This document shows, one piece after another, positions 43,683-54,409 of a stretch of DNA of 64,000 nucleotides. The translations under genes and the position numbers were made by a program. How positions within the stretch are numbered: position 1 is the first letter of the stretch; each line of letters opens with the position of its first letter. The notes below the pieces were generated by a model. It worked only from the letters and a program-made list of their open reading frames with translations. It made no database searches and was not told the DNA's origin. This stretch comes from Hyaloscypha bicolor E (lineage: Eukaryota > Ascomycota > Leotiomycetes > Helotiales > Hyaloscyphaceae). The stretch spans positions 558,001 to 622,000 of the forward strand of contig NW_020194691.1 of the NCBI RefSeq assembly GCF_002865645.1, read 5' to 3'.

Positions 43683-44870
43683 ATGGCACCGACGCGCTCC
43701 AAGAAACAGCGCAAGTCCACCGAATCCGCCGGCTCTGTAGACGTACAGCAGTCACAAATAGTAGCCACCAAGACGCGCAGTCCAGCAAGAACTTCATCAA
43801 ATCGAAGCCCTATCAAGAAAGTGAGGATGGGAATCACAGTGGGGCAGAAGCAGGCATTGATTGATAACCTACAACTCGAGAGTAAGTGCCCCAACAAACA
43901 GAAGTGTACACGTTGAGAATTTCACTGACACACTGGACAACAGTTACGGAACGCGCCAGAAAGCTTCGCGCCCAGTATATGCACCAAGCACAAGTTCTGC
44001 GATCGCGTATTGAGATTCGAGTCCACCGCATCCCCATGGCAATGCGGAAAGTAAATATGGGAGAGTTGCTCTTGAAGCACAACCAGGGAGCATCGACAGC
44101 GGTAGCAGGGCCATTAAGGGTAGAGAAGCCGAGGTCACCGGCCAAGAATCTGATTCAAGAGGAGCAAAGTCGCGCCAGTCCATCACCGCAACGCGGTCAG
44201 AAGCGATTGAGGTATGTTTTCTTCTCCTGGCTCTATGTGCCCTGCTAACTGAAGAAGTGATGCCATCTCCGTCGACAAAGAAAACGAAGATATCGAGAAC
44301 CCGAGGAAACGAGCCCGTGGACCGATTGTCCCTACACGAACCACTTCCCGCGACAAACTGCAGCCCTCCCAAGTCCTCTCACCACGCTCTGCAAATTCAC
44401 GTTCCCTGCCCCGATCACCAGTCCGCACTGCTGTTTCACCAGCACGATCACACCTCGCTCGTCCCATCTCCCCTCTAAAGCCAGTAGCACCAACACACGT
44501 CGGAGGCCCATCATCAATCCTCACAAACATGGTAGAGAAGGCCAAGACGACGCGAGGAGCAGGTACGAGAAAGGGTACAGATACAAGCACGAGTACAAAT
44601 ACGAGTGCAGGAGCAGGACGTGGAAAGAGGACGGCACCACCGGCATCAGCGCCAAAGATTGGGAGGGGAAGGGCGATTAGTGACTCGAGTGATTCGAGCA
44701 CCACGACTGTGGTTAGGAAACCTGGGGTAGCGAAGAAGGCGGCGCCGGTGAAGGAGAAGAAGACGGTTATGACTACGATTAAGGGGATGGGGAGCCAGAA
44801 GAAGTTGCCGGCTAGTAAACCGGCTGCTGCACCTACGACGGGCGGAAGGGTTTTGAGGAAGAGGAATTGA
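43683..44870 (+). CDS. Borealin / Nbl1-like subunit of the chromosomal passenger complex
   Basis: Exons 43683-43881, 43944-44211 and 44258-44870 give 359 residues. The conserved Nbl1/borealin N-terminal helix is split by the first intron: K-Q-A-L-I-D-N-L-Q-L-E then I-T-E-R-A-R-K-L-R-A-Q-Y, continuing R-S-R-I-E-I-R-V-H-R-I-P and M-G-E-L-L (residues about 55-105). In the complex this helix bundles with survivin (Bir1) and INCENP (Sli15) and helps target Aurora kinase to centromeres and the spindle midzone. The remaining 250 residues are basic, Ser/Thr/Pro-rich and probably disordered, with S-P sites that could be CDK targets. It ends with a short basic R-V-L-R-K-R-N. Confidence 0.88.
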
Positions 44871-45115
44871 GTTGACGTCTGGAGTGGAAGAGCTCTCAAA
44901 GAGAGAAACCGAGAGTGGTCTATCTGAGAAGAGGAGTCCTGGAAGAGAAACCGAGTTCTTGTCTGGATTCTTGTCCCATAGTTCTGTACTTAGCACGGCG
45001 TCCTGGTTCTGTCTGCTTTTTCAATCGCGAGGAAATTGAATGCAGAGAAATGTCCTTGTGTATGAAGAACCCAGCATTTCCCCCCCAAAACAAAGAAGAG
45101 AAGTGGGAGAGAGTA

Positions 45116-46009
45116 TCACCCCCCGGCCCCAGCACCCTTCTTCTTCTTATCCTCCACCAGCTCAATATTATCCTCGGGAATAACCTTATACTTCTCCAAC
45201 AAAAACTCCTCAATCTCCTCACTCACGTCGCCCTGCACGACAATCTCCTCGCCTCCACTCGGGACCTTCGTCACGCTCGCTCCCGTCGCGAACTTCTTGC
45301 CTAGATCTTTCGCTACCTTCTTATTCTCTAGCCCAAACGCTTCCAGGCCTGTTACGGTGGTCACGAACTTCCTCTGTGAAATAATTAGTATCCAATTTCA
45401 CGAGGACGAACACCATTGTTAGTCTGGGCAACCGGGAGGTGAAATGGCGCACCTTATTCCTCTCCACCCGCTTGATTGTAACTTTCGACTCGGCGATTTG
45501 TTGTAAATGTTTCTGCTCAGCGGCTTCGGCTTTCAGGGCTTTTTTGTGGGCGTCCTTTTCTGCCCGCTTTTGTGCGTCGAGGGAGAGGGTTGAGGTTGCT
45601 GCTGCTAGGGCGTCTGTTATACCAAGACCGTCAGCACACCGGCACGCAGGAGGACCTCGCACATAAAACGATATGGAGGGAAAAGAGAGGGACAGACCTT
45701 CAGACCACAGCCTGTCATACATATCCGCGTGATTCTTCTGCAGCCAGTCCTGGCATTTCTTGACCGTACCGCCGAACTCGCAGTACTACTCCCTCTTCCA
45801 TTTAGCTTGTATCCCATCCCAGACCCCAAATTAACGCGAGAAGAGCTTGTACCTCTGGTGGTAATGAGCAGACTACGGAGAAGGTCAGGTTAGCTAGGTT
45901 TCTTGTGGGAGGTGAGGGGAAGAGGGTAGGGAGACCAACCGCCGCAGTAGACTACATGTCGGGATTGGGGTTCGCTGGGGAGGACAGTCTCGGTTTCTGT
46001 ATCTGCCAT
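45116..46009 (-). CDS. TMA22: Translation machinery-associated protein Tma22 (DENR), SUI1 domain
   Basis: Five exons: 46009-45940, 45874-45855 (20 nt), 45785-45698, 45613-45453 and 45373-45116, all in phase, giving 198 residues. The N-terminal zinc-binding part reads V-V-Y-C-G-V-C-S-L-P-P-E-Y-C-E-F, assembled across the tiny second exon. It continues C-Q-D-W-L-Q-K-N-H and the C-terminal SUI1/eIF1 fold with I-K-R-V-E-R-N-K-R-K-F-V-T-T-V-T-G-L-E, K-K-F-A-T-G-A-S-V and G-E-E-I-V-V-Q-G-D-V. With its partner Tma20 (MCT-1) it recycles post-termination 40S subunits and promotes reinitiation. Length is close to other fungal Tma22 proteins. Four introns in 198 codons is high for this window. Confidence 0.95.
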
Positions 46010-46842
46010 TTTAAGTTTGATTTTGTTGGTAAGAAGATAGAGCGTTTGTTGGAGTAGGGGAGGGAGATGAGGAGGGGAAGTCAGAATGAGATGGCGGGGC
46101 AGCTTTGGACGGCACGCTAGCGGCCGCGCCAGAACGGCCTCAAATGTTTTTGGAGACTCCATTTCACAATATCGACACATCAACGCATCGTGAGACTGAT
46201 CATTCAAATTGTAGGATCGATATGACATCCACCACTACCGTATGGGAGCAAAATGATTGCAAGATGTGGATATTGACCTCGTCAGCATCGTCATCTTCTG
46301 ACCTTGTTCAAAATCATGATCAGGGCCTCGTCACGCCCTCGAGTCTTCCCACTAGAGTTCCAGACAGACCATTTCCTTTGATATTTTGTCCCTGTCGATA
46401 TATTGAAGAGTTTCGGGTAGTTCTCGGCCATGTTCAATGATATTTGGAATCGATTCCGAAGTCTTGGAGATTTCTTCTTATGCTCCCAGCACACAGCCGC
46501 TCAGTCACAATCAGGTCTTCAGTGTGGCCATGCTGCCCTGTCGGCTAGTTCTGTACCGTACTCACCTGCCTGCAATTCGATCCCTAGGGGAAATATTTGG
46601 TCGTGTTGTTTTGCATGGAACTTCAACAGAGCGCTCCGTTTGGTTGTGTTACACGGAGGGATTGAAAATGAGAAGTGCTGATCTGTCATCTACTTTGGAC
46701 CGACTGTGGCACGCTTTCAACCTCAAGTCTAAACTATCACTATCTCAAATTATGATGCTCAAGATCGAAACTGGGTGTGCGCGTAGGTGCTTTCCACATC
46801 AGAGAAAACGTCGGATGTGTGGACGTGACGGTGGCTCTGCAG
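46010..46842. other. Intergenic region, possibly hiding 5' exons of the WSC gene
   Basis: The first part is the TMA22 promoter. From about 46430 onward short plus-strand frames could contain signal-peptide or N-terminal exons of the WSC-domain gene, but none is convincing. Confidence 0.35.
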
Positions 46843-47591
46843 TACTAGCTCTAGTCCACCGACTGGAATTATGGAATGGACATCGCTGGGATGTTGTAAC
46901 GACACCCCGAGACCCGGCGAAGCACATAGCTTAAAAATACCGAAAACCTCGGGAATAGAAGCAAAGAAGCTCAAGATGACGATCAAATGTTGCCAGGTGG
47001 AATGCAAAACCTCTGGTTTCAAGTTCGCTGGCGTTGAGTATGACAAAGGACAAATGTAAGTTCTTTATATTGAATCAAAGTGAGTTATGTCTCATGATAT
47101 TCTTAGATTGTGATGACAAAGCTCCTCCGGACAGCAAAAAGAGTTTGCAAATGGAATAATCACCAGTCCTTCCGGCTGCGAGAAGCCATTAGCGATGCAA
47201 TGCGAAGGGGACAATACACAAGGTGCGTGTGTCTGAAAGAATAGTGATTTAATCCTTTGTATGATTGTATCTAGTTTGCGGCACAGGAAATCGAGTCAAC
47301 GTCTATTCGTATGGGCCCATCCCCAGCACTTCCGGCACTCCAAGCTTGCCGGCTCTATCAATTGCTACCAGCTTTCCTGGACTTCCAAGCCTCTCAACTG
47401 CTCCAGATACTCCCAGCCTCCCAACTGTCCCCGACTTTACAAGAACCCCAAGCCTCTCGTCTGTTTCTGGTACTCCAAGCCTTCCTGGGACTCCAGACTC
47501 CCCAACTGTTCCAAGAACTTCACGCCTGTCCGATCTCCCGATTGCTCCAAGCGCCCCCGACGTGCCTGAAGTTTCCAGCACTCCAAAATAA
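46843..47591 (+). CDS. WSC-domain protein, N-terminal end unresolved
   Basis: Exons about 46843-47055, 47122-47222 and 47275-47591. The first supported exon follows a CTGCAG acceptor and reads S-S-S-P-P-T-G-I-M-E-W-T-S-L-G-C-C, then M-T-I-K-C-C..G-F-K-F-A-G-V-E-Y. The second gives G-C-E-K-P-L-A-M-Q-C-E-G-D and the third V-C-G-T-G-N-R-V-N-V-Y. Together they form one WSC carbohydrate-binding module, although the usual C-Y-C-G-N segment after G-V-E-Y is missing or altered. The last exon is a degenerate Pro/Ser/Leu/Thr repeat (T-P-S-L-P-like units) ending at TAA 47589-47591, with no TM. The acceptor at 47121 (ACAAAG) is unusual but is the one that keeps the frame. Signal peptide and true start were not found, so the gene may be longer or decaying. 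Confidence 0.5.
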
Positions 47592-48989
47592 CCAGGTAAG
47601 CTTTCCCCAATCATAGGAGCAGTAGACAGACACCACTGGGTCAATAGCAGATGTTGATAGCACAGCGGATGATAGCACCGCAGATGATAATAGCATAGCA
47701 GACTGTAAGTTACCGACCCCCTTGAATGAAGTCCTTTCCCTTGCCCTTATTCTAACGCAGAAATAGCCAATACGGCACTCTAACTCATCCATCCGGTATT
47801 ATTTTCTCGGGCTTAGGCGACCTGTGATCACCCAGCGGTCTCCTCGACCCTATCCCAAGGCTTGCTGGTAGCCTCTTTGGCAGCGGCCTTCCTTTGAGGC
47901 TCTGAAGCTTCTCACCTCACGGACTCTACAGGTACGCACTGCAATCAGTGCCTTCTTTCTAATATCCTGCCTAGATCGTAACGCCCATCATGCCGACTTT
48001 TAGTTGACTTCGAGACAGAATGCCTTTTTTATTAATTTGGCTAGGAACCGTGGTACGTACCAGTTGTTGCTGATCGCTCATCCGACATGAGTACTCACAT
48101 ATATAAAATTTATAAATGACGATTCCGCGAGCCATCAACAACATTGCACTTTGCCCATGCTGTCTACCCGGCCTCCTGATCTCTACGATATCCTCCTTCT
48201 GAGAAACAAATGTTCGTTTGCCAGGCAGACCTTCCCTTTCTTTGTTTTGCGTTTCAACACAACAGTTCGCGTTAAAAAAATTAAAAAAACATTCCGTTTT
48301 CAGTTTCCGAGATCCCGGTTCGCATGAAAGAGAGGGGGCCTCAGTGCAAAGCCCCCCATACACCAAACAGATCGATCTTTCTGCCTTTTCCCCGAGGTGT
48401 ATCAAGTGCGATGAGGGGTAAATATAGTTGAGACATGAGACATGTGGATCAAATGGCGATGAACTGTTTGTTTTTAAATGATTTATTTGGATTGTTTTTG
48501 GGTATTATTGTAAACTGTATCAACCAAGGAACCATTCCATCTCAGCAAGGCGGAGCACCGAGTGCTGCCAAGCAAGCTTCTACCTTCTTCTGCGCCTTTT
48601 CATGCTATATGCTATGGCCCTCTACTCGGCTTACAGCCATGAGTTTTTCATCCACTGCTAATTAATATTCCTGTCGACTGTGTGGAACTGTGTCCAACTT
48701 CGGCTCATGGCCATTTCCAGCCCCAAGTCTCTTCCCTAGCTCATCATCGAAATCACATTCCCCAAGCGCCATCGCTTGCTTCCCACAATAAACCCGTATC
48801 CTGTACTCCATAACCCAATGCCCAATATGGTATGCTCAAGCGAGCGGCAAGTTTGACTTTAGCCAACACAGTGCCACATCATAAATTGAAAATGATGTTG
48901 AGCAATATCCGTAGCGAGATCCCTAGGACGGGACGAGCCGTGGACTCCGAAGCCCGTAGTATATCCAAACATTAAAACTCGTCGCCCAC
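47592..48989. other. No supported gene
   Basis: About 1.4 kb. Short GATGATAGCA-like repeats near 47650-47695. A 144-codon minus-strand frame (47971-48405) has no motif. Confidence 0.4.
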
Positions 48990-50180
48990 TCAAGCGTGAT
49001 AGAACGTGTTATGCCTCGGCGAAACATCACCACCATTCCTCTGGTCCCGCAGCTCAACCGCTGCAAACAGCCCCGATAGCGGCGACAAAGGCATCGGTCT
49101 CAGCGGACTAACAGGCCAATCGTCCCTCATCCTCGTCTCCATCGGTGTGTTCAGTTCGCTCCCAACGGGCTCAACAGCAGGCATCTCATAGATCTCCGTC
49201 GTTCCCGCCTCCACCGCTGGCACGCGCTCAGAACGCAATTGCACCTTCGCAGGTGGAGCTGGCGAGTGCGCAGAGTCGTTGTCGGCGTCTTGGAAGTCCT
49301 TGGGTATCTCTACCACCTTCATAATCTCTTCAATGTGCTCTTTTCGCTGTTTTCGCCGTGTGAAGAAGATCACTATGAAGACGGTACACATGCCCATTAC
49401 AGAGCCAACAACGGGGCCAGCGATCCAGGTCAGGCTTAGAGGTGCCGGGGCAGCAGATTGTGTGGGTTTCGGGGTCGAGCTCGAGGTTGCGGTTGCGGTT
49501 GTCTGCTCTGCTAAGGATGCGGGTTAGTAGGAGAGACGAGATGGTAGGGAGGGTTGATGTTTACCGGCTGACTTGTAGGAATAGTAGGCTGAGGCCCAGG
49601 TCGCTGTTGACAGGACCGACCGCCACGATGCATTCTCATCATCTCCAGTCATCGTCATCCATGCAGGTGTACCAGTATGCGAGCCAGACGCCGCAGTTGG
49701 AGGAGATGTGATGGCCATGTTGATCGACCCCGTCAGCGATGCCAGAGCCGGATCGGTGGTCGTTGCGAGTTCCGCTCCCAGAACAGACATCCTCGACGCT
49801 TGCGACTGTAAAGCCTCAATATCCGCAGAGACGGTTGTATTCTCGCACAAGTTGAGGATGTTGACCAGACCCTGTTCGACGTTTGCCAGCGTATCGATCC
49901 CTCCGTTCTCGATGGCGTAGGTCATCACGCATGATTGACAGAGCCCGCAATTCTGGATGAACGACGAGTTCGCAACACACGACGTCGTAGCTCCGTCGAA
50001 GTTCCCAACATCTGTTTTACACGACGCTTCAGAGGATTAGTTGGGGTTCAATTCGCGTGCCGACGGCGGAGAGGGACGTAGGGGGTACTCACGACATTCC
50101 GGCGAGCAGAATGTAGAGGGCAAAAGCTGCACCGCCTGGCGCGCCATCAGCGTACCGGCGAGAAGTTGAGGAAGCTTCAT
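48990..50180 (-). CDS. Single-pass membrane protein with Cys-rich ectodomain, function unknown
   Basis: Exons 50180-50093, 50026-49565 and 49510-48990 give 356 residues. The N-terminus M-K-L-P-Q-L-L-A-G-T-L leads into C-S-P-E-C-P-S-C-K-T, C-V-A-N-S-S-F-I-Q-N-C-G-L-C-Q-S-C-V, a dense Cys module, then a Ser/Thr-rich stretch with several N-glycosylation sequons. After a short T/S/P linker a TM helix (I-A-G-P-V-V-G-S-V-M-G-M-C-T-V-F-I-V-I-F-F, about residue 205-230) is followed by T-R-R-K-Q-R-K-E and an acidic/Pro-rich cytoplasmic tail. I know similar unnamed proteins from ascomycetes but no assigned function. It shares its overall plan with the proteins at 37.99 and 62.4 kb. Confidence 0.8.
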
Positions 50181-52728
50181 AGCTAGATTGAACGACGAAC
50201 AAGATCGTTGTCCCCGATCCCAATGTCTTAGAAAGACGTCAGTGGAGGTACATGTTTAGTTCAAGAGCGGAGGCTGAAAAGAGGTTCATGCCGTCGGGAG
50301 AGGTTTAAAGGTCGTGTGAGGCGCGGGAAGTGTTGAACAAGAGGGCAGGCACTGATTTCCCCAAGCCATAACGGGGGCCCCATGTTATGCATCCCGTTTG
50401 CGATATTATCCAGGCTCATGCTTTGTTGTGCACGCTGGAGAGGTACCTTGTACTGGACAAGCCTGGGGGGGGCGTGCTGGATCGACCTTGGCAAGTTGGC
50501 AGGCCAGGACCAGAACTGCAAGAATCTGCAAATGCCTCCCAGAGTTCCCAGCGGTCATCGCCAAGCAAGACGTGCAATTGGCCCATTTACGCCCAAGGTC
50601 CAGACCCACGGAGAGAGAATCAACTTTGGGAGGTTTGGGGAGGTTTTCATGGGCCGCGATTGGCTGGGCAGTGGGCACCCTTCTCAATAGCAGTGTGCAT
50701 GGAGAAGGTTATTACAACCCCTAGTCGGGAGCCCGTGCCTCGCCCCCGGAAGGGCAACCCACTGGGCGGGCCGGTGAGGGGGATTTTCATCTCGTCGCCC
50801 AGCCACTGGCCAGTTTCTGCCACAGTGGAGTCCCGGGAAAGTGGTGTTGTGGTGGTGCAGGGGTTGTGGACCAGGTGGAGGAGTCTGGGTGGCCCGGTCG
50901 TGGAATGCATAATCGTGATCCGGGGTCCAGTGGCCCTATGAAACGAGAAGGGAACGCCACATGGCAGGGAGCAGGCATGGATTATGGCGTGAGTTTCCAG
51001 CATTTGACCCTTTTGGGCGCAGATGCTGCCTCGGGGTCCGGGGACCTCAAGCTTCAGCTCCGAAAATCCAGCCTGTAGGCTGTAGCCCAGCCGTAGGGGA
51101 GGACCCACGGCTGTTTTTGCTCGACTCGGGAAGGGCTTCGGCGGCCGCGAGGCTCGAGCGAAGGAACGAATCAACTGACCCAGACGTGGCTGGGGAGTTC
51201 AGACGAACCGAAGAGGTGCTTCAAATTGCAAGTGGCGAAGTGTAAATACGGAGGGAGTTCGAACTTCCGTCCTTATCACTGGGCTTGCAGAGCCTCTTGA
51301 TCCAAGCGGCTTGAATCTCCAACGAAAACCAATAGCACCATCTCGCCTTCCTGCTTTCACCGCTGCTGTCGTCTAATCACTTGCAATCCGACGGTGGACA
51401 CATAGGAGCAGCGAGTCATGTTCTCCTTCCGCCCTAATCGAGATGACTTTCGTATTCCGTATTACGCTTGACTTTGCGCACGTAAGGTTAAACATATGGC
51501 TTTGATGACAGAGCCGCACGATGCAACGTTTGCACAGACCTGATTGCCTTCCCGCTTCCCCTTTTCATCTCATCCTCCGCTCGCTGAATCTTGATAGCGT
51601 TTGAGAGTTCAAACGTGAGAACCATACTCAAATAAACAAATATATATGAAGATCGCCTCCACTGTGTGCCTGTTCAGTGACAGTGAACCGCAGTTCAGCT
51701 ACCCCCACAGTGTTTAAGCGTGGTTCCTGGTTTGCTCCTTTGGTCCGACTCCGCGCTCCCACAGAGCTGAACTCTAGGTCTGGCATCTAGATGGATCGTG
51801 CCTCCATCGCATTGCGCTCCACTGTTTGTTCAACGGCGCAACTGTGGATCGTCCGATGCTGTACCTGAATTCCATGAATTTCGTGAATGCACTGGTTCGG
51901 ATGGTGTACAGGAAGACGAGGTCGTGAACTGGTTGGATGTGCTTTGCTTGGCAAAATGCACTGAATGTATCCGCACTGCCACTTGCAATTCTGGCAGCGA
52001 TACTTTGATACACAATGGAAACCCCTCATCTCCACGATACCTACCAAAACAGCCCCCAAAACTTGGTCTGAATCGGGCTCCAAAGTGCAAGTTGCCCTGC
52101 AATTTCGTCCCTGTGGTCCGACTGTTCTTAGCGCACATCCTGGATGTGCTACAACAATACTTTCGACCCTCCACAAGTAACTTCACATACCTTGCCTTGC
52201 CGATCCGAACTCGACTGCTTTGTTGTTGAGATCGATTTCAAACGGTACCCGAGGCCGAGAACATGTGGTTCCCAGAACCGCATATCGCATGAATCTCAAC
52301 CCCACACGAAAGCTCCATGTCCCTGCTTGCCTAAACGAAGACCAGACAGGAACAGGGCCGTGCAGGTGCGCGAGCATGGTAGCGATCTGGCATGTGCCGC
52401 GATGTTGTGCATTTTGCGCATATACTACAGTATGCGATGGACACTGGTTTGTGTGGCTGCACAGATTTCGTATAGTTGATGGACAGCAGTTGTTTACTGT
52501 ATGATTAAGGGGTTGGGGCCGACGAGCAAGGGAAACCTTGTTTCTCGAGATTGTTTGAGAAACACGCCCGCGCTTGAGTAAATGATTCGTTTCCCCTTAA
52601 CCTTAACTTGTTTGATGACCACGCCCTCGAAAGTTTGAACAATTTATTTCTCATTCCCTCATTTGATGACAGCCACTGTGCCTGCAATTCTCGACAAGTC
52701 GAGGAGAAAACAGCCTGCGTCCAGGATC
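50181..52728. other. Gene-poor 2.5-kb stretch
   Basis: Upstream of the membrane protein and downstream of the Dal5-like permease. GC-rich frames up to 184 codons (50.39-50.94 kb) overlap in several frames and look non-coding. A perfect hairpin around AGTTCGAACT near 51250 is the only structure noted. Confidence 0.4.
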
Positions 52729-54409
52729 CTACAGGGTATAGACAAACTCCGGGTTCTCCCTATCCGTCAAATCCAAAAACTCCTGCTTATCCAACTTCGT
52801 ATACCCAGGCTCCATCCTGATCCCCTCATTCTTCTTATTCATCCGCCTATAATACCAAGCAATAAACCCCAAGTCCAGCACACAAATGCCCCAACAGACA
52901 AGAATCGTAATCTCAGCAGGCTTATACCTCGGTTTGTCCTTCGGTCTGAAAGTCTGCGGACCGATGATGTTGCCAGCGCAGTACCCAATCAGATATAGTG
53001 CTCCGACTGTCGTTTTCTTAGTGTAGCCGGCGACGTTGGAAGAGATGAGGGAGAGCAGGGCCACGAAGCCGGTGGGTGAGGCAGAGGTTAGGTAGAAGCC
53101 CGCGAGACGCCCGGAGTTGTTGGAGAGCGGGAGGCAGACGATGAGGAGCATGCCGACAATTGAGAGGATCATGCCGGACATTCCGAATAAGACGCGATTG
53201 CCGTAACGATCTCCTAGGAAGCCACAGATTACGAGGGCGACGACTTCGACGGCTCCGCCTGGCGTGCCGTAAAGAAGGGACTGGTCGGCGGTGTAACCGA
53301 ATGAGACGATCAGCTGGGAGAAGAAGTTTGAGAGACCGCCTGGACAATGTTAGCACGATCTCCTGGAAGTCCATCAGATGTGCACTGACCATTTGGAATA
53401 TCAGCAACGAAAGCAAAGAAAGTAAACGCCCACGTCATCGGATCTAGTAAAGCTTCCTTCAGCTGGTACATCTTGAAATGCTTGTTGCCCACACCCTGCT
53501 GATTCTTCCGAATCCTCTCCACAGCCATCAGCCTCTCATTGGGCGTCAAGAACTTCGCGTTCAACTGATTATCCGGCATGAAATACAAGAATATGCATCC
53601 AATACTTGCAGTCAGTAGCCCGATAGTCAAGAAAACAATCTTCCAGGGCTCAATGGCAGAACCGTGTTTCTTGACTCCAACGGAGATTCCATATGCAAGA
53701 CACCCGCCAAAGATCTGAGCAAAGCCATTAAAGCTGAACCAGATCCCAGTTCGTGTTCCTTGCTCTTTTCTCGTGTACCACTGTGAGGTGAACAATGCGA
53801 ACCCTGGAGTAACGGCAGCTTCAAATACACCAAGGAAGAATCGCACCGCGACAGCACCAGCGAAGTTGCTGACTGCTGCCAAGCAACACAGTGTCAAGCC
53901 CCACATTATGATATTGAATGCAGACCATTTCGCCAAAGGGAGCCGTTGGAGGAGTCGGTTGGTGGGGTATTCCCAGAAGATGTACCCGATGTAAAACATG
54001 CTTCCTAACCATTGGTAGTTATCCCCTTTCAATCCGATGTCTTTTTGCAGGCCCATGATGCTGGCGTAAGAGAGGGTTGTTTTGTCAAGGTAGTTGAGGC
54101 CATAGACTACGCAGAGCATCTGCGAGGTGAAAATTAGCGGGGTCTCGAGACTGGAAGGGGGGAACGTACTGGCATGAGGTTCAGATCAATCTTCCTCAGA
54201 AGCTTCCTCTCCGCTTCTGGTGTGAGCTCGATGGTTTCCCCTTCATGGCCCATGAAAGCTTTCAATGCTTCGTCTCCATCATTCGGATCTGCGTGCATGT
54301 ATCTAGTGTTCTTGATTTCTCCCTCCCCATAGGTGATGTTCGGCGATAAGTCAATCTTTTTTTCTGGGTCCTCAGATGAAGCGTCCTGGATTTTCCCCAT
54401 ATCTACCAT
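52729..54409 (-). CDS. Dal5-like anion:cation symporter (allantoate/vitamin-type permease, MFS)
   Basis: Exons 54409-54170, 54119-53390 and 53339-52729 give 526 residues. A hydrophilic N-terminus of about 75 residues ends K-I-D-L-N-L-M-P, the standard entry of this family, joined exactly to M-L-C-V-V-Y-G-L-N-Y-L-D-K-T-T-L-S-Y-A. Further family features: E-Y-P-T-N in the second helix region, P-G-F..W-Y-T-R-K-E-Q-G-T-R-T, the long central loop L-T-P-N-E-R-L-M-A-V-E-R-I-R, and late I-S-S-N-V-A-G-Y-T-K-K-T-T and N-I-I-G-P-Q-T-F. Twelve TM helices expected in the plasma membrane. Substrates of relatives include allantoate, nicotinate, pantothenate and other small carboxylates; the actual one here is unknown. 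Confidence 0.92.

Noticed and set aside
50387..50941. 184-codon frame in GC-rich DNA
   Set aside because: Several long frames overlap in all phases here; composition effect rather than coding.
51240..51270. tRNA-like AGTTCGAACT loop
   Set aside because: It is a simple perfect hairpin; no acceptor, D or anticodon arms can be drawn around it. The other TTCGAATCC-like strings (near 5287 and 34268) likewise lack the rest of a tRNA.
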